Shown here one piece after another: positions 46,517 to 55,232 of a DNA stretch of 64,000 nt. The DNA is taken from assembly GCF_000523275.1 (NCBI RefSeq), contig NZ_ATHQ01000001.1:652501-716500 (forward strand), written 5' to 3'. Within the stretch, counting starts at the first letter, position 1, and every line of letters begins with the position of its first letter. This DNA comes from Lebetimonas sp. JH292 (GTDB lineage: Bacteria > Campylobacterota > Campylobacteria > Campylobacterales > Nautiliaceae). The notes under the pieces are model-generated. The model had not been told where the DNA came from. It saw nothing but the letters and a program-made list of their open reading frames with translations, and made no database searches. The position numbers were made by a program, and so were the translations under genes.

Positions 46517-48341
46517 ACAGAATAATAAAAACAACAATCAAAAACAAAATTTAAAATCTGTGCAAAAAAAAGCAGATCCAAAAAATTTTGTATGGTTTAA
46601 AGATTTGAATAAAGCTTTTAATGAAAATGAAAAAATTCATAAGTCTAGGCTTAATACATTTAATAAAATAAATGAAAATACAAAAAGATGGATTAAGTTT
46701 ACCCCGCTTGGCGGACTTGATGAAATAGGGGGGAACTGTGCAGTACTTGAAACAGAACACAGTGCAATTATAATTGACTGCGGGATGAGTTTTCCGAGCG
46801 AGGATATGCACGGAGTTGATATTTTAATTCCCGATTTTACATATTTAAGGGAAATTAGGCATAAAATAAAAGGGCTTATAATAACACACGGTCACGAAGA
46901 CCATATAGGGGCCGTGCCATATCTCTTTAAAGAAATGCAGTTTCCAATTTATGGAACAAGTTTGCCTCTTGCCATGATAGAAAACAAATTTAAAGAACAT
47001 AAAATTCTGCAATACAAAAGTTATTTCAGAAGCGTAAAAAAAAGGCATCCTATTCAAATAGGGGATTTTAAAGTAGAGTGGATTCATATGACACATTCTA
47101 TTATTGATTCATCTTCACTTGCCATACAGACCCCGGCGGGGACAGTAATACATACCGGGGATTTTAAAATCGACCATACACCGATTGACGGATACGCCCC
47201 TGATTTAAATAGAATCGCATATTACGGTGAAAAAGGGGTGCTTGCACTTTTCAGCGATTCTACAAATTCATATAAACCGGGTGTTACCCCGAGTGAAAGC
47301 ATAGTTGGAAACACATTTGACGATCTGTTTTTGAAAAGCAAGGGCAGGGTTATAATGTCAACATTTTCTTCCAACATACACAGGGTTTATCAGGCAATTG
47401 AAAGAGGTATAAAACACGGAAGAAAAGTTTGTATTATCGGAAGAAGTATGGAACAGAACTTAAACGTGGCAATGGATTTGGGTTATATCAAACTTCCAAG
47501 GGATATTTTTATAGATCCTTATGAAATAGGGAAATATCAGGACAATGAAATTTTAATTGTCACTACCGGAAGCCAGGGGGAAAGCATGAGTGCATTATAC
47601 AGAATGGCTATAGACGAGCACAGACACGTTAAAATAAAAGAAGGTGATCAGATAGTGCTCAGTGCAAGGGCCATACCCGGAAATGAGCCAAGTGTTTCCC
47701 AACTGATAAACTTTTTGATGAAAAAAGGCGCAAAAGTCGCCTATCAACAGTTCAGTGAAATTCATGTAAGCGGACATGCTTCTCAGGAAGAGCAGAAACT
47801 GATGATAAGGCTTGTTAAGCCTAAATATTTTTTCCCTGTTCACGGAGAATATAACCATAGGATGAAACACAGGGAAACTGCTCTTACAACAGGATTGGAT
47901 GAAAATAATATCTTCATAATGGAAGATGGCGAACAATGGGAAATAACTCCAAAAAGGGTCAGAAAGGTAAAATCTGTAAAAACAGGAAAAATATATATCG
48001 ATAACCAGATAAACGAACAGATTGAAACAGATATTGTTTTGGATAGGCAAAAATTAGCAAATGAGGGGATTATTATGGTTGTTGCCCAAATAGATAGGCA
48101 AAATAAAAAACTAATAGGAAGGCCGAGAGTTACAACATATGGAATTATTGCGGATAAAGATGATAAAGCATTTGCAAAAGAGATGGAAGATATTTTAATT
48201 AATTATATTAATCATGCCAAAGATTATGTATATGAAAAAAATAGAATTTTTGAAAATGAACTTAGAAATGTAATTAGAAAACATATATTTAGAAAAACCA
48301 AAAAATATCCAACAATTGTACCTGTAGTTTATTTTATGTAA
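46485..48341 (+). CDS. rnj: Ribonuclease J
   Basis: A 618-residue metallo-beta-lactamase/beta-CASP nuclease for mRNA decay and rRNA maturation. After a Lys/Asn/Gln-rich disordered N-terminal extension (about 60 residues, as in H. pylori RNase J) come FTPLGGLDEIGGNCAVLE, ITHGHEDHIGAVPYLF (HxHxDH), GTVIHTGDFKIDHTPIDG, SGHASQEEQKLMIRLVKPKYFFPVHGEYNH and a C-terminal domain ending in FRKTKKYPTIVPVV. AAAGGAGTAAGA precedes its ATG inside rsmA. Confidence 0.97.
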   Translation: MEENKNENLSKQNNKNNNQKQNLKSVQKKADPKNFVWFKDLNKAFNENEKIHKSRLNTFNKINENTKRWIKFTPLGGLDEIGGNCAVLETEHSAIIIDCGMSFPSEDMHGVDILIPDFTYLREIRHKIKGLIITHGHEDHIGAVPYLFKEMQFPIYGTSLPLAMIENKFKEHKILQYKSYFRSVKKRHPIQIGDFKVEWIHMTHSIIDSSSLAIQTPAGTVIHTGDFKIDHTPIDGYAPDLNRIAYYGEKGVLALFSDSTNSYKPGVTPSESIVGNTFDDLFLKSKGRVIMSTFSSNIHRVYQAIERGIKHGRKVCIIGRSMEQNLNVAMDLGYIKLPRDIFIDPYEIGKYQDNEILIVTTGSQGESMSALYRMAIDEHRHVKIKEGDQIVLSARAIPGNEPSVSQLINFLMKKGAKVAYQQFSEIHVSGHASQEEQKLMIRLVKPKYFFPVHGEYNHRMKHRETALTTGLDENNIFIMEDGEQWEITPKRVRKVKSVKTGKIYIDNQINEQIETDIVLDRQKLANEGIIMVVAQIDRQNKKLIGRPRVTTYGIIADKDDKAFAKEMEDILINYINHAKDYVYEKNRIFENELRNVIRKHIFRKTKKYPTIVPVVYFM

Positions 48342-50220
48342 ACAACCATGTTTCTTCCTTTTTCTTTTGCCTTATAAAGAGCTCTGTCGGCTCTGTTTAC
48401 TATTGAAATATTATCGTCATTTTCTTTTAATTCAGATATACCGAAAGATATAGTAACATTTAAACCGTCAAAATCATGCTCTTGTATAATTTTTTTTAGT
48501 TTTTCACAAATTTTAACCGCTTCTTTTGCTTTGGTGGAAGGTAATATAAAAATTCTTCTCCTCCCCATCTACCAAAAATGTCTGTTTTTCTAATATTTTT
48601 TCTTTTAAAGCTTCATCTCCTTTTTCATGTCCATAAATGTCATTAATTTTTTTGAAATGGTCTATATCAAAATATATGATTGATAAAGGGGTTTCATATC
48701 TTTTTGCTCTTTCAATTTCCTCAATTAATCTTTTGTTCATTTCCAGTCTGTTATAAATTTCTGTAATAAGTTTGTCATGAGTTGCTTTTTTATTTTTTTT
48801 ATTTTGAAAAACAAAAGAACCAATAAAACCAGTATTAACGATAAGCTTGCTATTATAACAGCACCTATTAAATATCTTTTTTTTACTTTTTCGTATGGTA
48901 TTCCTTTTTAAATTTCTTTGAAATATTTGATATATAATATGCCAGTGTGGGGAAAATATCAATAACTCCGAAAATTTCCCCTTTTTCCTAAAGTTTTAAA
49001 CCTTCCTCTGAATCTTTTACAGGAACAATTTTGATTTTTGGATAATATTTTTTTACTAACTCGTATGCTGTATAATTTTTTCCTACGGCAATTTTTTTGT
49101 TATATAAATCTTCCATATTTAAAATAACATTTACATTGTTTCAATGGGATAACATACATAAGCCTTTGTAAAAATTGCATATTGTTCTCTTTTTGGAGTA
49201 TTTGTTGTATTTGGAATAACATCAGCTTCTTTATATTTCATTTTATTTAATTCAGTCGTAAAATCAGGTGCAATTTCACAAAATTTTTTCAGATAGATTT
49301 TGTTAATGATATTTTTCCAAAAATCTATAGAAATACCTGTTAATTCATTGTCTTTGAGGTTGAAGTGGATATACAATGAATGAGGTTGTTTTCTATAAAG
49401 GTTTTTTCTGTTTTCTCTGTGATATAAGGGGAATATACAAAATCAAAAAAATCAAAATCGTTTTTTATATTAAAAATTAACGCTGATCTATTTTTTCTCT
49501 GTTAAACAGATAATTTTCTGATAAAAAAGGAAGTGTTTTATAAGCTTCATCTTTTAATTTTTCATATGAGAAATGCTGAGTATTGTATTTTCTGAGAATT
49601 GTTTTTACAGTTTCATCTATATGGGTTTTTGCATACTCCCAGCCTTTTTGAGTTGCTTTTACAAAATTTTTAACAATTACAGGATGTTTTTTTACAAAAT
49701 CTTCTGATGTAAACATCGATGCCTTCATTTAAAGGCGAAAAGAGTTTGTATGGAATAAATAATATAAATACCTTTTTTTAAAAATTTTAGTGGAAATGTC
49801 TATACCGGCTTTTTTTAACATTCCGATGATAGCGATGTTATAAAATCCCATTTTTGGTGAATGTATGATTTCGCCTTTTAGATCTTTTAACGTTTTAACA
49901 GATGGGTCAGTTGAAACAATTGCAATAGGAGTATTTTCAAAAACAGGCATAAGGGCAATGACAGGTTTTCCTTTCAGTTTATAATAAATTAAAGAGGAAT
50001 TTGCAATTCCAAACTGAGCTTTGTTATTTAAAACATCGCTTATAGGATTATTATCGCTAAGTTCTTTAAAAGTTACATTTAAATCATATTTTTTATAAAA
50101 TCCTTTTTCTTTAGCCATATAAAAACCGGCAAACTGAAAAGCATTTTTCCATTTTAAATCCAGTGTAATGTTTTCGGCACTAAGAATTGAAAGTAATATA
50201 AACAAGATTATTGCAGGCAT
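48329..50220 (-). pseudogene. Decayed periplasmic-sensor diguanylate cyclase
   Basis: Fragments in changing frames, read from 50220 downwards: a signal peptide and NMT1/SsuA-type binding domain (MPAIILFILLSILSAENITLDLKWKNAFQFAGFYMAKEKG to KAGIDIS), its continuation in another frame (FVKKHPVIVKNFVKATQKGWEYA), an SBP_bac_3-like domain (LTGISIDFWKNI and TPKREQYAIFTKAY), a piece near 49.0 kb ([17 protein letters not shown]) with a stop inside, a degraded membrane helix, and a GGDEF domain split in two ([21 protein letters not shown]; then [17 protein letters not shown] and NRADRALYKAKEKGRN). The GGDEF signature region itself is frameshifted (GRRR where GG(D/E)EF belongs). At least five frame breaks and a probable deletion of part of the NMT1 domain are visible. 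It overlaps rnj tail-to-tail. Confidence 0.85.
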
Positions 50221-50276
50221 CTCTCCCCCTTATGATATAATTATATAATAAATTAATATAAAATTAAAGGAATAAT

Positions 50277-50516
50277 ATGGAAAAAAAGATAGAATATCCG
50301 AGAATATGGGGATATACTATTATAGGAGAAGATAAAGAAAAAATGAAAAAAGCCGTAAAAGAGTGTATAAACAACCAGGAATGTGAAATTAAAGATTCAA
50401 AATCGCACGGAAAATACCATTCACAAAAATTTGAAGTTTATGTTACATGTGAGGAAGAGAGAAATGAATTTTTTAAGCGTCTCAATGAACACAAAGATAT
50501 AAAATTTGTTTTGTAA
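50277..50516 (+). CDS. DUF493 protein (HP0495/YbeD-like)
   Basis: A 79-residue ferredoxin-like fold protein of the DUF493 family: YPRIWGYTIIGEDKEKMKKAVKECI at the start, SKSHGKYHSQKFEVYVTCEEERNEFFKRLNEHKDIKFVL at the end. The SxxGKYxS motif is the family's conserved strand. H. pylori HP0495 is a known relative of unknown role; YbeD affects lipoylation in E. coli by proposal. AAAGG precedes the ATG. It is intact next to the decayed gene. Confidence 0.8.
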   Translation: MEKKIEYPRIWGYTIIGEDKEKMKKAVKECINNQECEIKDSKSHGKYHSQKFEVYVTCEEERNEFFKRLNEHKDIKFVL

Positions 50517-50525
50517 AGGTATATT

Positions 50526-50738
50526 ATGATTAGAGAAATTGTAAAACCAAATAAAGAAAAATTAATTATTCATATACCAAAAGAATATATTGGAAAAGAA
50601 ATTGAAATTTTAATTTTTCCAAAGAATGAAAATAAAAATGATTTAGAAGAATTTAAACAAATTACTAAAAAAAGAGTTAAACCCAAAGTTTCATATTATA
50701 AAGGTATGGAAAATGAGGTAAATAATGATTTATTTTGA
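50526..50738 (+). CDS. Putative antitoxin of a PIN-toxin pair
   Basis: A 70-residue protein that begins MIREIVKPNKEKLIIHIPKEYIGKEIEILIFP, a beta hairpin pattern common to small VapB/DUF2281-type antitoxins, followed by a disordered charged tail suited to wrap a toxin (NNDLF end). It starts nine bases after DUF493 and overlaps the PIN gene by 14 bases, the usual antitoxin-toxin order and coupling. The role is inferred from position and size. Confidence 0.62.
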   Translation: MIREIVKPNKEKLIIHIPKEYIGKEIEILIFPKNENKNDLEEFKQITKKRVKPKVSYYKGMENEVNNDLF

Positions 50739-51129
50739 TACTAATGTTTTAATTTATAATACGCTAAATCAAGATGAAGAAAAATATTTATTGGCTGAAA
50801 AATTGATAAAAGATGCCTTAAAACACGATGAGTTTGTAATTTCTTCTCTTGCAATAAGTGAATATATTTTTACTTTATCAAAACTAAAAATTATTAATGA
50901 ATGTAAAGAACATATTGATTTTTATTCTAAATTTTGTCAATTTACTTTTAATAAACATGATGTTTTAAATGCTTATCAAAAATGTATAAAATTAAATAAA
51001 TGTAGAAATATTAATGATTTTATTCATTTAGAAATGGCAAATAAGTTTTGTAAAAAGATTATTACATTTGATTTTGATTTTAAAAATTTAGAAAAATTTT
51101 ATAATATAGAAATTGAAATTGTAAAATAA
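50725..51129 (+). CDS. PIN-domain ribonuclease, VapC-like toxin
   Basis: A 134-residue PIN protein. Acidic active-site residues in order: D5 (MIYFDTNVLIYN), Glu in SLAISEYIFTL, Asp in RNINDFIHLEMAN and Asp in TFDFDFKNLEKF. This is the four-acid PIN nuclease pattern; VapC toxins usually cut tRNA or rRNA. The length is typical. Translation is coupled to the upstream antitoxin. Genes on both sides are housekeeping, so the pair may have been inserted here. Confidence 0.82.
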   Translation: MIYFDTNVLIYNTLNQDEEKYLLAEKLIKDALKHDEFVISSLAISEYIFTLSKLKIINECKEHIDFYSKFCQFTFNKHDVLNAYQKCIKLNKCRNINDFIHLEMANKFCKKIITFDFDFKNLEKFYNIEIEIVK

Positions 51130-51138
51130 AGGATAATT

Positions 51139-52107
51139 ATGATTTTAAATACTCCGATTGATATGCATTTGCATTTAAGAGAGGGCAAAATATTAAAAGA
51201 TGTTTTACCTTACACTGAAAGTCAATTTGCAGCGGCAGTTGTTATGCCAAATCTTGTGCCGCCCGTTGATAATAAAGAAAGACTTCTTTCTTATAAAGAG
51301 GAAATTTTAAGCAATTCTAAAAATTTTATTCCACTTATGAATGTTTTTATGAGAGAATATTCAGAAGAAGAATTAAAAGAATTAAAAGAGTTTATTTTTG
51401 CAATTAAACTTTATCCCGCTGGAATTACAACTAACAGTGAAGGCGGCGTCAGGGGAATTGAAACGGTTTATCCGGTGCTTGAAATAATGCAGGAACTTGG
51501 AATTCCTCTCAGTATTCACGGAGAGACCCACGGATTTGTAATGGAGAGGGAAAAAGAGTTTATCCCCGTTTATGAAAAATTAGCTAAAGACTTTCCAAAA
51601 CTTAAAATTATAATGGAGCATGTTGGAACTGCAGAAATGTTAGATTTACTTGATAAATATGAAAATTTATATGCGACTATTACGCTTCATCATCTTCTTT
51701 TAACGCTTGATGAGGTTGCAGGTGGAATGCTAAATCCCCATTATTTCTGTAAACCTGTTGTCAAAACTCCAAAAGATAGAGCTGAAATTCAAAAATTTGT
51801 AAAATCCGGTCATAAAAAAATTATGTTTGGAAGCGATTCCGCCCCACATCCTATAAAAAACAAACTAAAAGGTGCCGCCGGCGTATTTTCTGCTCCGGTA
51901 ATTTTACCTGCGCTTGCCGAATTTTTTGAAGAAGATACTGAAACTTTTCAAAAATTTATAAGCGATAATGCAAGAGAAAATTTCAATATTGATGTGCCGG
52001 AGAAAAAAGTTAAATTAATAAAAGAGGAATGGACGGCCCCGTATATAGTGGGAGATATTAAACCGATGTTTGCAGGAAAAATTTTTAAATATAAAGTTAT
52101 AAGTTAA
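51139..52107 (+). CDS. pyrC: Dihydroorotase
   Basis: A 322-residue zinc amidohydrolase, third step of pyrimidine synthesis. TPIDMHLHLREGKILKDVLPYTESQF gives the HxH metal ligands; AIKLYPAGITTNSEGGV the carbamylated Lys; LSIHGETHG and IMEHVGTAEML the other His ligands; FGSDSAPHPIKNKLKGAAGVF the catalytic Asp. It is the E. coli-like class II form. AAAGGATAAT precedes the ATG. A hairpin terminator follows 44 bases after the stop. Confidence 0.95.
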   Translation: MILNTPIDMHLHLREGKILKDVLPYTESQFAAAVVMPNLVPPVDNKERLLSYKEEILSNSKNFIPLMNVFMREYSEEELKELKEFIFAIKLYPAGITTNSEGGVRGIETVYPVLEIMQELGIPLSIHGETHGFVMEREKEFIPVYEKLAKDFPKLKIIMEHVGTAEMLDLLDKYENLYATITLHHLLLTLDEVAGGMLNPHYFCKPVVKTPKDRAEIQKFVKSGHKKIMFGSDSAPHPIKNKLKGAAGVFSAPVILPALAEFFEEDTETFQKFISDNARENFNIDVPEKKVKLIKEEWTAPYIVGDIKPMFAGKIFKYKVIS

Positions 52108-52150
52108 CCTCTAAGTTTTGGGAATGAATGTCTATTTAGGATAAAAAGAG

Positions 52151-52172
52151 TCCCGAAATCTCGGGATTTTTT
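52151..52172 (+). terminator. Rho-independent terminator after pyrC
   Basis: TCCCGA, a four-base loop AATC, TCGGGA, then six T. This is the clearest classical terminator in the window and separates pyrC from the nrdD operon. Confidence 0.8.
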
Positions 52173-52188
52173 AAGTTTTAATTAAGCT

Positions 52189-52215
52189 TGCGGTAGTATA
52201 ATTTCAAAAACCGCA
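52189..52215 (+). promoter_or_regulatory. nrdD promoter with an inverted repeat around the -10 box
   Basis: TATAAT at 52197-52202 lies between TGCGG (52189-52193) and CCGCA (52211-52215). The arms are perfect complements 17 bases apart. It could be an operator over the promoter; it does not look like a NrdR box. The arms are short, so the operator idea is tentative. Confidence 0.45.
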
Positions 52216-52225
52216 GGGGTAAAAA

Positions 52226-54337
52226 ATGAAAAGAGTAATAAAAAGAGACGGCAGCTTACAAAACTACTTTCCCTATAAAATAGAAGAAGCGATAATTAAG
52301 GCTTTTGACGCTACAAATGTTAAATATGACCCTTATGTGTTTAATGAAGTAATTGAACAGATTAAAGAAATAGAAACACCTGAAGTCGAATATATTCAGG
52401 ATTTAATAGAAAAATCTCTTTATAAACACGGATATTTTGATGTAATGAAAAATTTTATGCTTTATCGGCATTTGCATAAACTTCAAAGAGAAAATTTATT
52501 AAATAAAGACGCTACATATATAAACTGCAATACAACAATCGAAGAATATATCAACAAACAGGACTGGAGAATAAACGCTAATTCCAATACGGGTTATTCA
52601 CACGCAGGACTTATAAATAATACCGCAGGAAAAGTTATTGCTAATTTCTGGCTTGATAAGGTATATTCTCCTGAAGAGGGAAGGGCTCACAGAGACGGAG
52701 ATTATCATATCCATGATTTGGATTGTCTGAGCGGATACTGTGCTGGTTGGAGTTTAAGGAATCTGCTTAACGAAGGGTTTAACGGAGTAAGGGGAAGGGT
52801 AGAAAGCAAGGCGCCCTCTCATTTCAGAAGTGCTCTTGGACAGATGGCGAATTTTCTTGGAATACTTCAGAGTGAATGGGCCGGAGCCCAGGCATTCAGC
52901 AGTTTTGATACATATCTTGCCCCTTATGTGTTTAAAGATAAACTGAAATTTAATGAAATTAAAGAGGCGGTTGAAAGTTTTGTATATAATCTTAATGTTC
53001 CTGCAAGGTGGGGGCAGAGTCCTTTTACAAATATTACCATAGATTTTACGGTTCCGGATGATTTGAAAGATCAGATACCGACAAGAAACAATAAACATTT
53101 GCTTGAAGGTATGGAAGATGAAGAATTATTAAAAAAATTACAAAAAAGGAACCCCAATATCAAAAAACTGACAGATGCCACATATAAAGATTTCGAGCCC
53201 GAAATGCAGGAAATTATAAAAGCTTATTATGAGGTAATGACAGAAGGTGATGCAATAGGCCAGCCTTTTACTTTTCCTATCCCTACGGTAAACATTACCG
53301 AAGATTTTGACTGGGATTCACCTGCTGCTAAGGCTCTTTGGGAAAACACCGCAAAAATAGGAAGTAGTTATTTTCAAAATTTTATAGGTAGTCAGTATAT
53401 TACAGATGAAAACGGAAACAGGGTGAGAAATCCAAATGCTTATGAGCCCGGAGCGGTCAGAAGTATGTGCTGCAGGCTTCAGCTCGATTTGAGAGAACTT
53501 AAAAGAAGAGGCGGCGGGCTTTTCGGAAGTGCCGAAATGACAGGAAGTATAGGTGTTGTAACTATCAATATGGCAAGACTTGGGTATCTGTTTAAAGGCG
53601 ATAAGGAAGCGTTACTTGAAAGATTGGAATATTTAATGGATTTGGCTAAATCAACCTTGGAAAAGAAAAGAAAATTTGTAGAGGAAATGTATGACAGGGG
53701 GCTTTATCCTTATACAAAAAGATATTTGCCGGGATTTAACAACCATTTTTCCACAATCGGCGTAAACGGTATAAATGAAATGATAAGAAATTTTACAAGT
53801 GATAGGGAAAATATAGCAACTGTTTGGGGAGTGGAATTTGCAAAAGAAGTGCTTGAATTTATGAGAAATAAGCTTATAAAATATCAGGAAATTACAGGAA
53901 ATTTATATAACCTTGAAGCGACTCCGGCAGAGGGGACAACATACAGGTTTGCAAAAGAAGATAAAAAAAGATTTCCAAATATTATTCAGGCGGGATTTGA
54001 AGATGCGCCTTATTATACGAATTCATCCCAGCTTCCTGCAAATTATACAGACGATCCTTTTGAAGCCCTAAGTCTGCAGGATGATTTGCAAACTTTGTAT
54101 ACGGGGGGAACGGTATTGCATTTATATATGAGTGAAAAATTAAGCTCACCCGAAGCGGCCAAAAATCTGGTAAAAAAAGCAATTACCAATTTCAGGCTTC
54201 CTTATATTTCAATAACACCGGTATTCAGTGTATGTCCTAAACACGGATATATTGCGGGTGAATATGAATATTGTCCATACTGTGATGAAGAGCTTTTAAG
54301 AGAAATTGAAGAAGGAAAATATAAGCTTGATGATTAA
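52226..54337 (+). CDS. nrdD: Anaerobic ribonucleoside-triphosphate reductase, large chain without the glycyl-radical end
   Basis: A 703-residue class III reductase catalytic chain. An N-terminal ATP-cone (KRVIKRDGSLQNYFPYKIEEAIIKAF) is followed by the barrel with EGRAHRDGDYHIHDLDCLSGYCAGWSL, PARWGQSPFTNITIDFTVP, GDAIGQPFTFPIPTVNIT and RSMCCRLQLD (active-site cysteines). It ends with the zinc site FSVCPKHGYIAGEYEYCPYCDEELL and stops. The conserved RVxGY radical segment that should follow is missing from this chain and is encoded by the next small gene. Confidence 0.94.
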   Translation: MKRVIKRDGSLQNYFPYKIEEAIIKAFDATNVKYDPYVFNEVIEQIKEIETPEVEYIQDLIEKSLYKHGYFDVMKNFMLYRHLHKLQRENLLNKDATYINCNTTIEEYINKQDWRINANSNTGYSHAGLINNTAGKVIANFWLDKVYSPEEGRAHRDGDYHIHDLDCLSGYCAGWSLRNLLNEGFNGVRGRVESKAPSHFRSALGQMANFLGILQSEWAGAQAFSSFDTYLAPYVFKDKLKFNEIKEAVESFVYNLNVPARWGQSPFTNITIDFTVPDDLKDQIPTRNNKHLLEGMEDEELLKKLQKRNPNIKKLTDATYKDFEPEMQEIIKAYYEVMTEGDAIGQPFTFPIPTVNITEDFDWDSPAAKALWENTAKIGSSYFQNFIGSQYITDENGNRVRNPNAYEPGAVRSMCCRLQLDLRELKRRGGGLFGSAEMTGSIGVVTINMARLGYLFKGDKEALLERLEYLMDLAKSTLEKKRKFVEEMYDRGLYPYTKRYLPGFNNHFSTIGVNGINEMIRNFTSDRENIATVWGVEFAKEVLEFMRNKLIKYQEITGNLYNLEATPAEGTTYRFAKEDKKRFPNIIQAGFEDAPYYTNSSQLPANYTDDPFEALSLQDDLQTLYTGGTVLHLYMSEKLSSPEAAKNLVKKAITNFRLPYISITPVFSVCPKHGYIAGEYEYCPYCDEELLREIEEGKYKLDD

Positions 54338-54355
54338 TCTAAAAAAGGAGAGAAT

Positions 54356-54523
54356 ATGAAAGTAAAAGAATTATCTAAAGAAGAAATTTTGGAACAATTA
54401 AAAGAGAAAAGACAAAAATGCATGGTTTATACAAGGGTTATGGGATATCACAGACCTGTTGAGAGTTTCAATATAGGTAAAAAGGCGGAGCACAGAGAAA
54501 GAAAATATTTTAAAGAAAGTTAA
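54356..54523 (+). CDS. Separate glycyl-radical domain of NrdD (55 residues)
   Basis: Reads KVKELSKEEILEQLKEKRQK, then CMVYTRVMGYHRPVESFNIG and KKAEHRERKYF. RVMGYHRP-ESFN is the glycyl-radical signature of class III reductases, with G30 the predicted radical site. The gene has its own Shine-Dalgarno (AAAAAAGGAGAG, six bases before ATG) and lies 18 bases after the nrdD stop in a different frame (offset), so it is an independent gene, not readthrough. Its stop TAA overlaps the nrdG ATG. It should dock on NrdD in trans and be activated by NrdG. Confidence 0.85.
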   Translation: MKVKELSKEEILEQLKEKRQKCMVYTRVMGYHRPVESFNIGKKAEHRERKYFKES

Positions 54524-55200
54524 TGAACGGAATTTATTCCATTCAAAAATTTTCATCTCTTGATTTTCCCGGAAGGCTTTGTGCCATATTGTGGTTTAGC
54601 GGATGTAATATGAGATGCCCTTATTGTTATAATAAAGATGTTGTATTCGGTAAAAAGATAATTGAAGAAGATGAAATAATCGGATTTTTAAAAACAAGAA
54701 CAGGATTGCTTGACGGAGTGACATTTACCGGGGGATGTCCCACACTTTATTCCAATTTAATAAATTTTGCTAAAAAAATAAAAGATATGGGCTTTGAAAT
54801 CAAACTCGATACAAACGGTATTAATACAGAAATAATTAAAGAAATGGTTGAAAATAATTTAGTGGATTATATAGCACTTGATTTTAAAGCCCCTCCTTAT
54901 AAATTTGAAGAAATTACTAAAAACAATCATTATGATAAATTTGAAAAAACACTTGAAATGTTAATAAACAGTAATGTTGAATTTGAAGTAAGAACTACCG
55001 TGCATACTGATTTACTGGATGAAAACGATATAAATAAAATTATTAAAATTTTAAAAGATAAAAGCTATAAAGGCAAATATTATCTTCAGAATTTTTTTGA
55101 AACCGATAAAGAAACAATCGGAAATATCGGGCCTCAAAAAAGAAAACTTGACCGTTCGCAAATAATTTCCTCCATTCCTGTAGAATTTAGAAATTTTTAG
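54523..55200 (+). CDS. nrdG: Anaerobic ribonucleotide reductase activating enzyme
   Basis: A 225-residue radical-SAM activase that generates the glycyl radical. WFSGCNMRCPYCYNKDVVFG has the CxxxCxxC cluster motif. The next SAM motif reads VTFTGGCPTL, where most relatives have GGE; here Cys replaces Glu, or a Glu codon was lost. FEIKLDTNG and VDYIALDFKAPPYKF follow as in this NrdG class. Start overlaps the radical-domain gene, giving an operon nrdD, radical domain, nrdG. Confidence 0.92.
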   Translation: MNGIYSIQKFSSLDFPGRLCAILWFSGCNMRCPYCYNKDVVFGKKIIEEDEIIGFLKTRTGLLDGVTFTGGCPTLYSNLINFAKKIKDMGFEIKLDTNGINTEIIKEMVENNLVDYIALDFKAPPYKFEEITKNNHYDKFEKTLEMLINSNVEFEVRTTVHTDLLDENDINKIIKILKDKSYKGKYYLQNFFETDKETIGNIGPQKRKLDRSQIISSIPVEFRNF

Positions 55201-55232
55201 TATAATAACCTAATTTGTAAATAAGGCTTTTT

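Noticed and set aside
48329-48962. Two small intact GGDEF proteins
   Set aside because: Both are halves of one GGDEF domain in different frames with the signature destroyed, contiguous with other fragments of the same decayed gene.
52189-52215. NrdR box upstream of nrdD
   Set aside because: The inverted repeat TGCGG/CCGCA does not match the NrdR consensus, and only one element is present.
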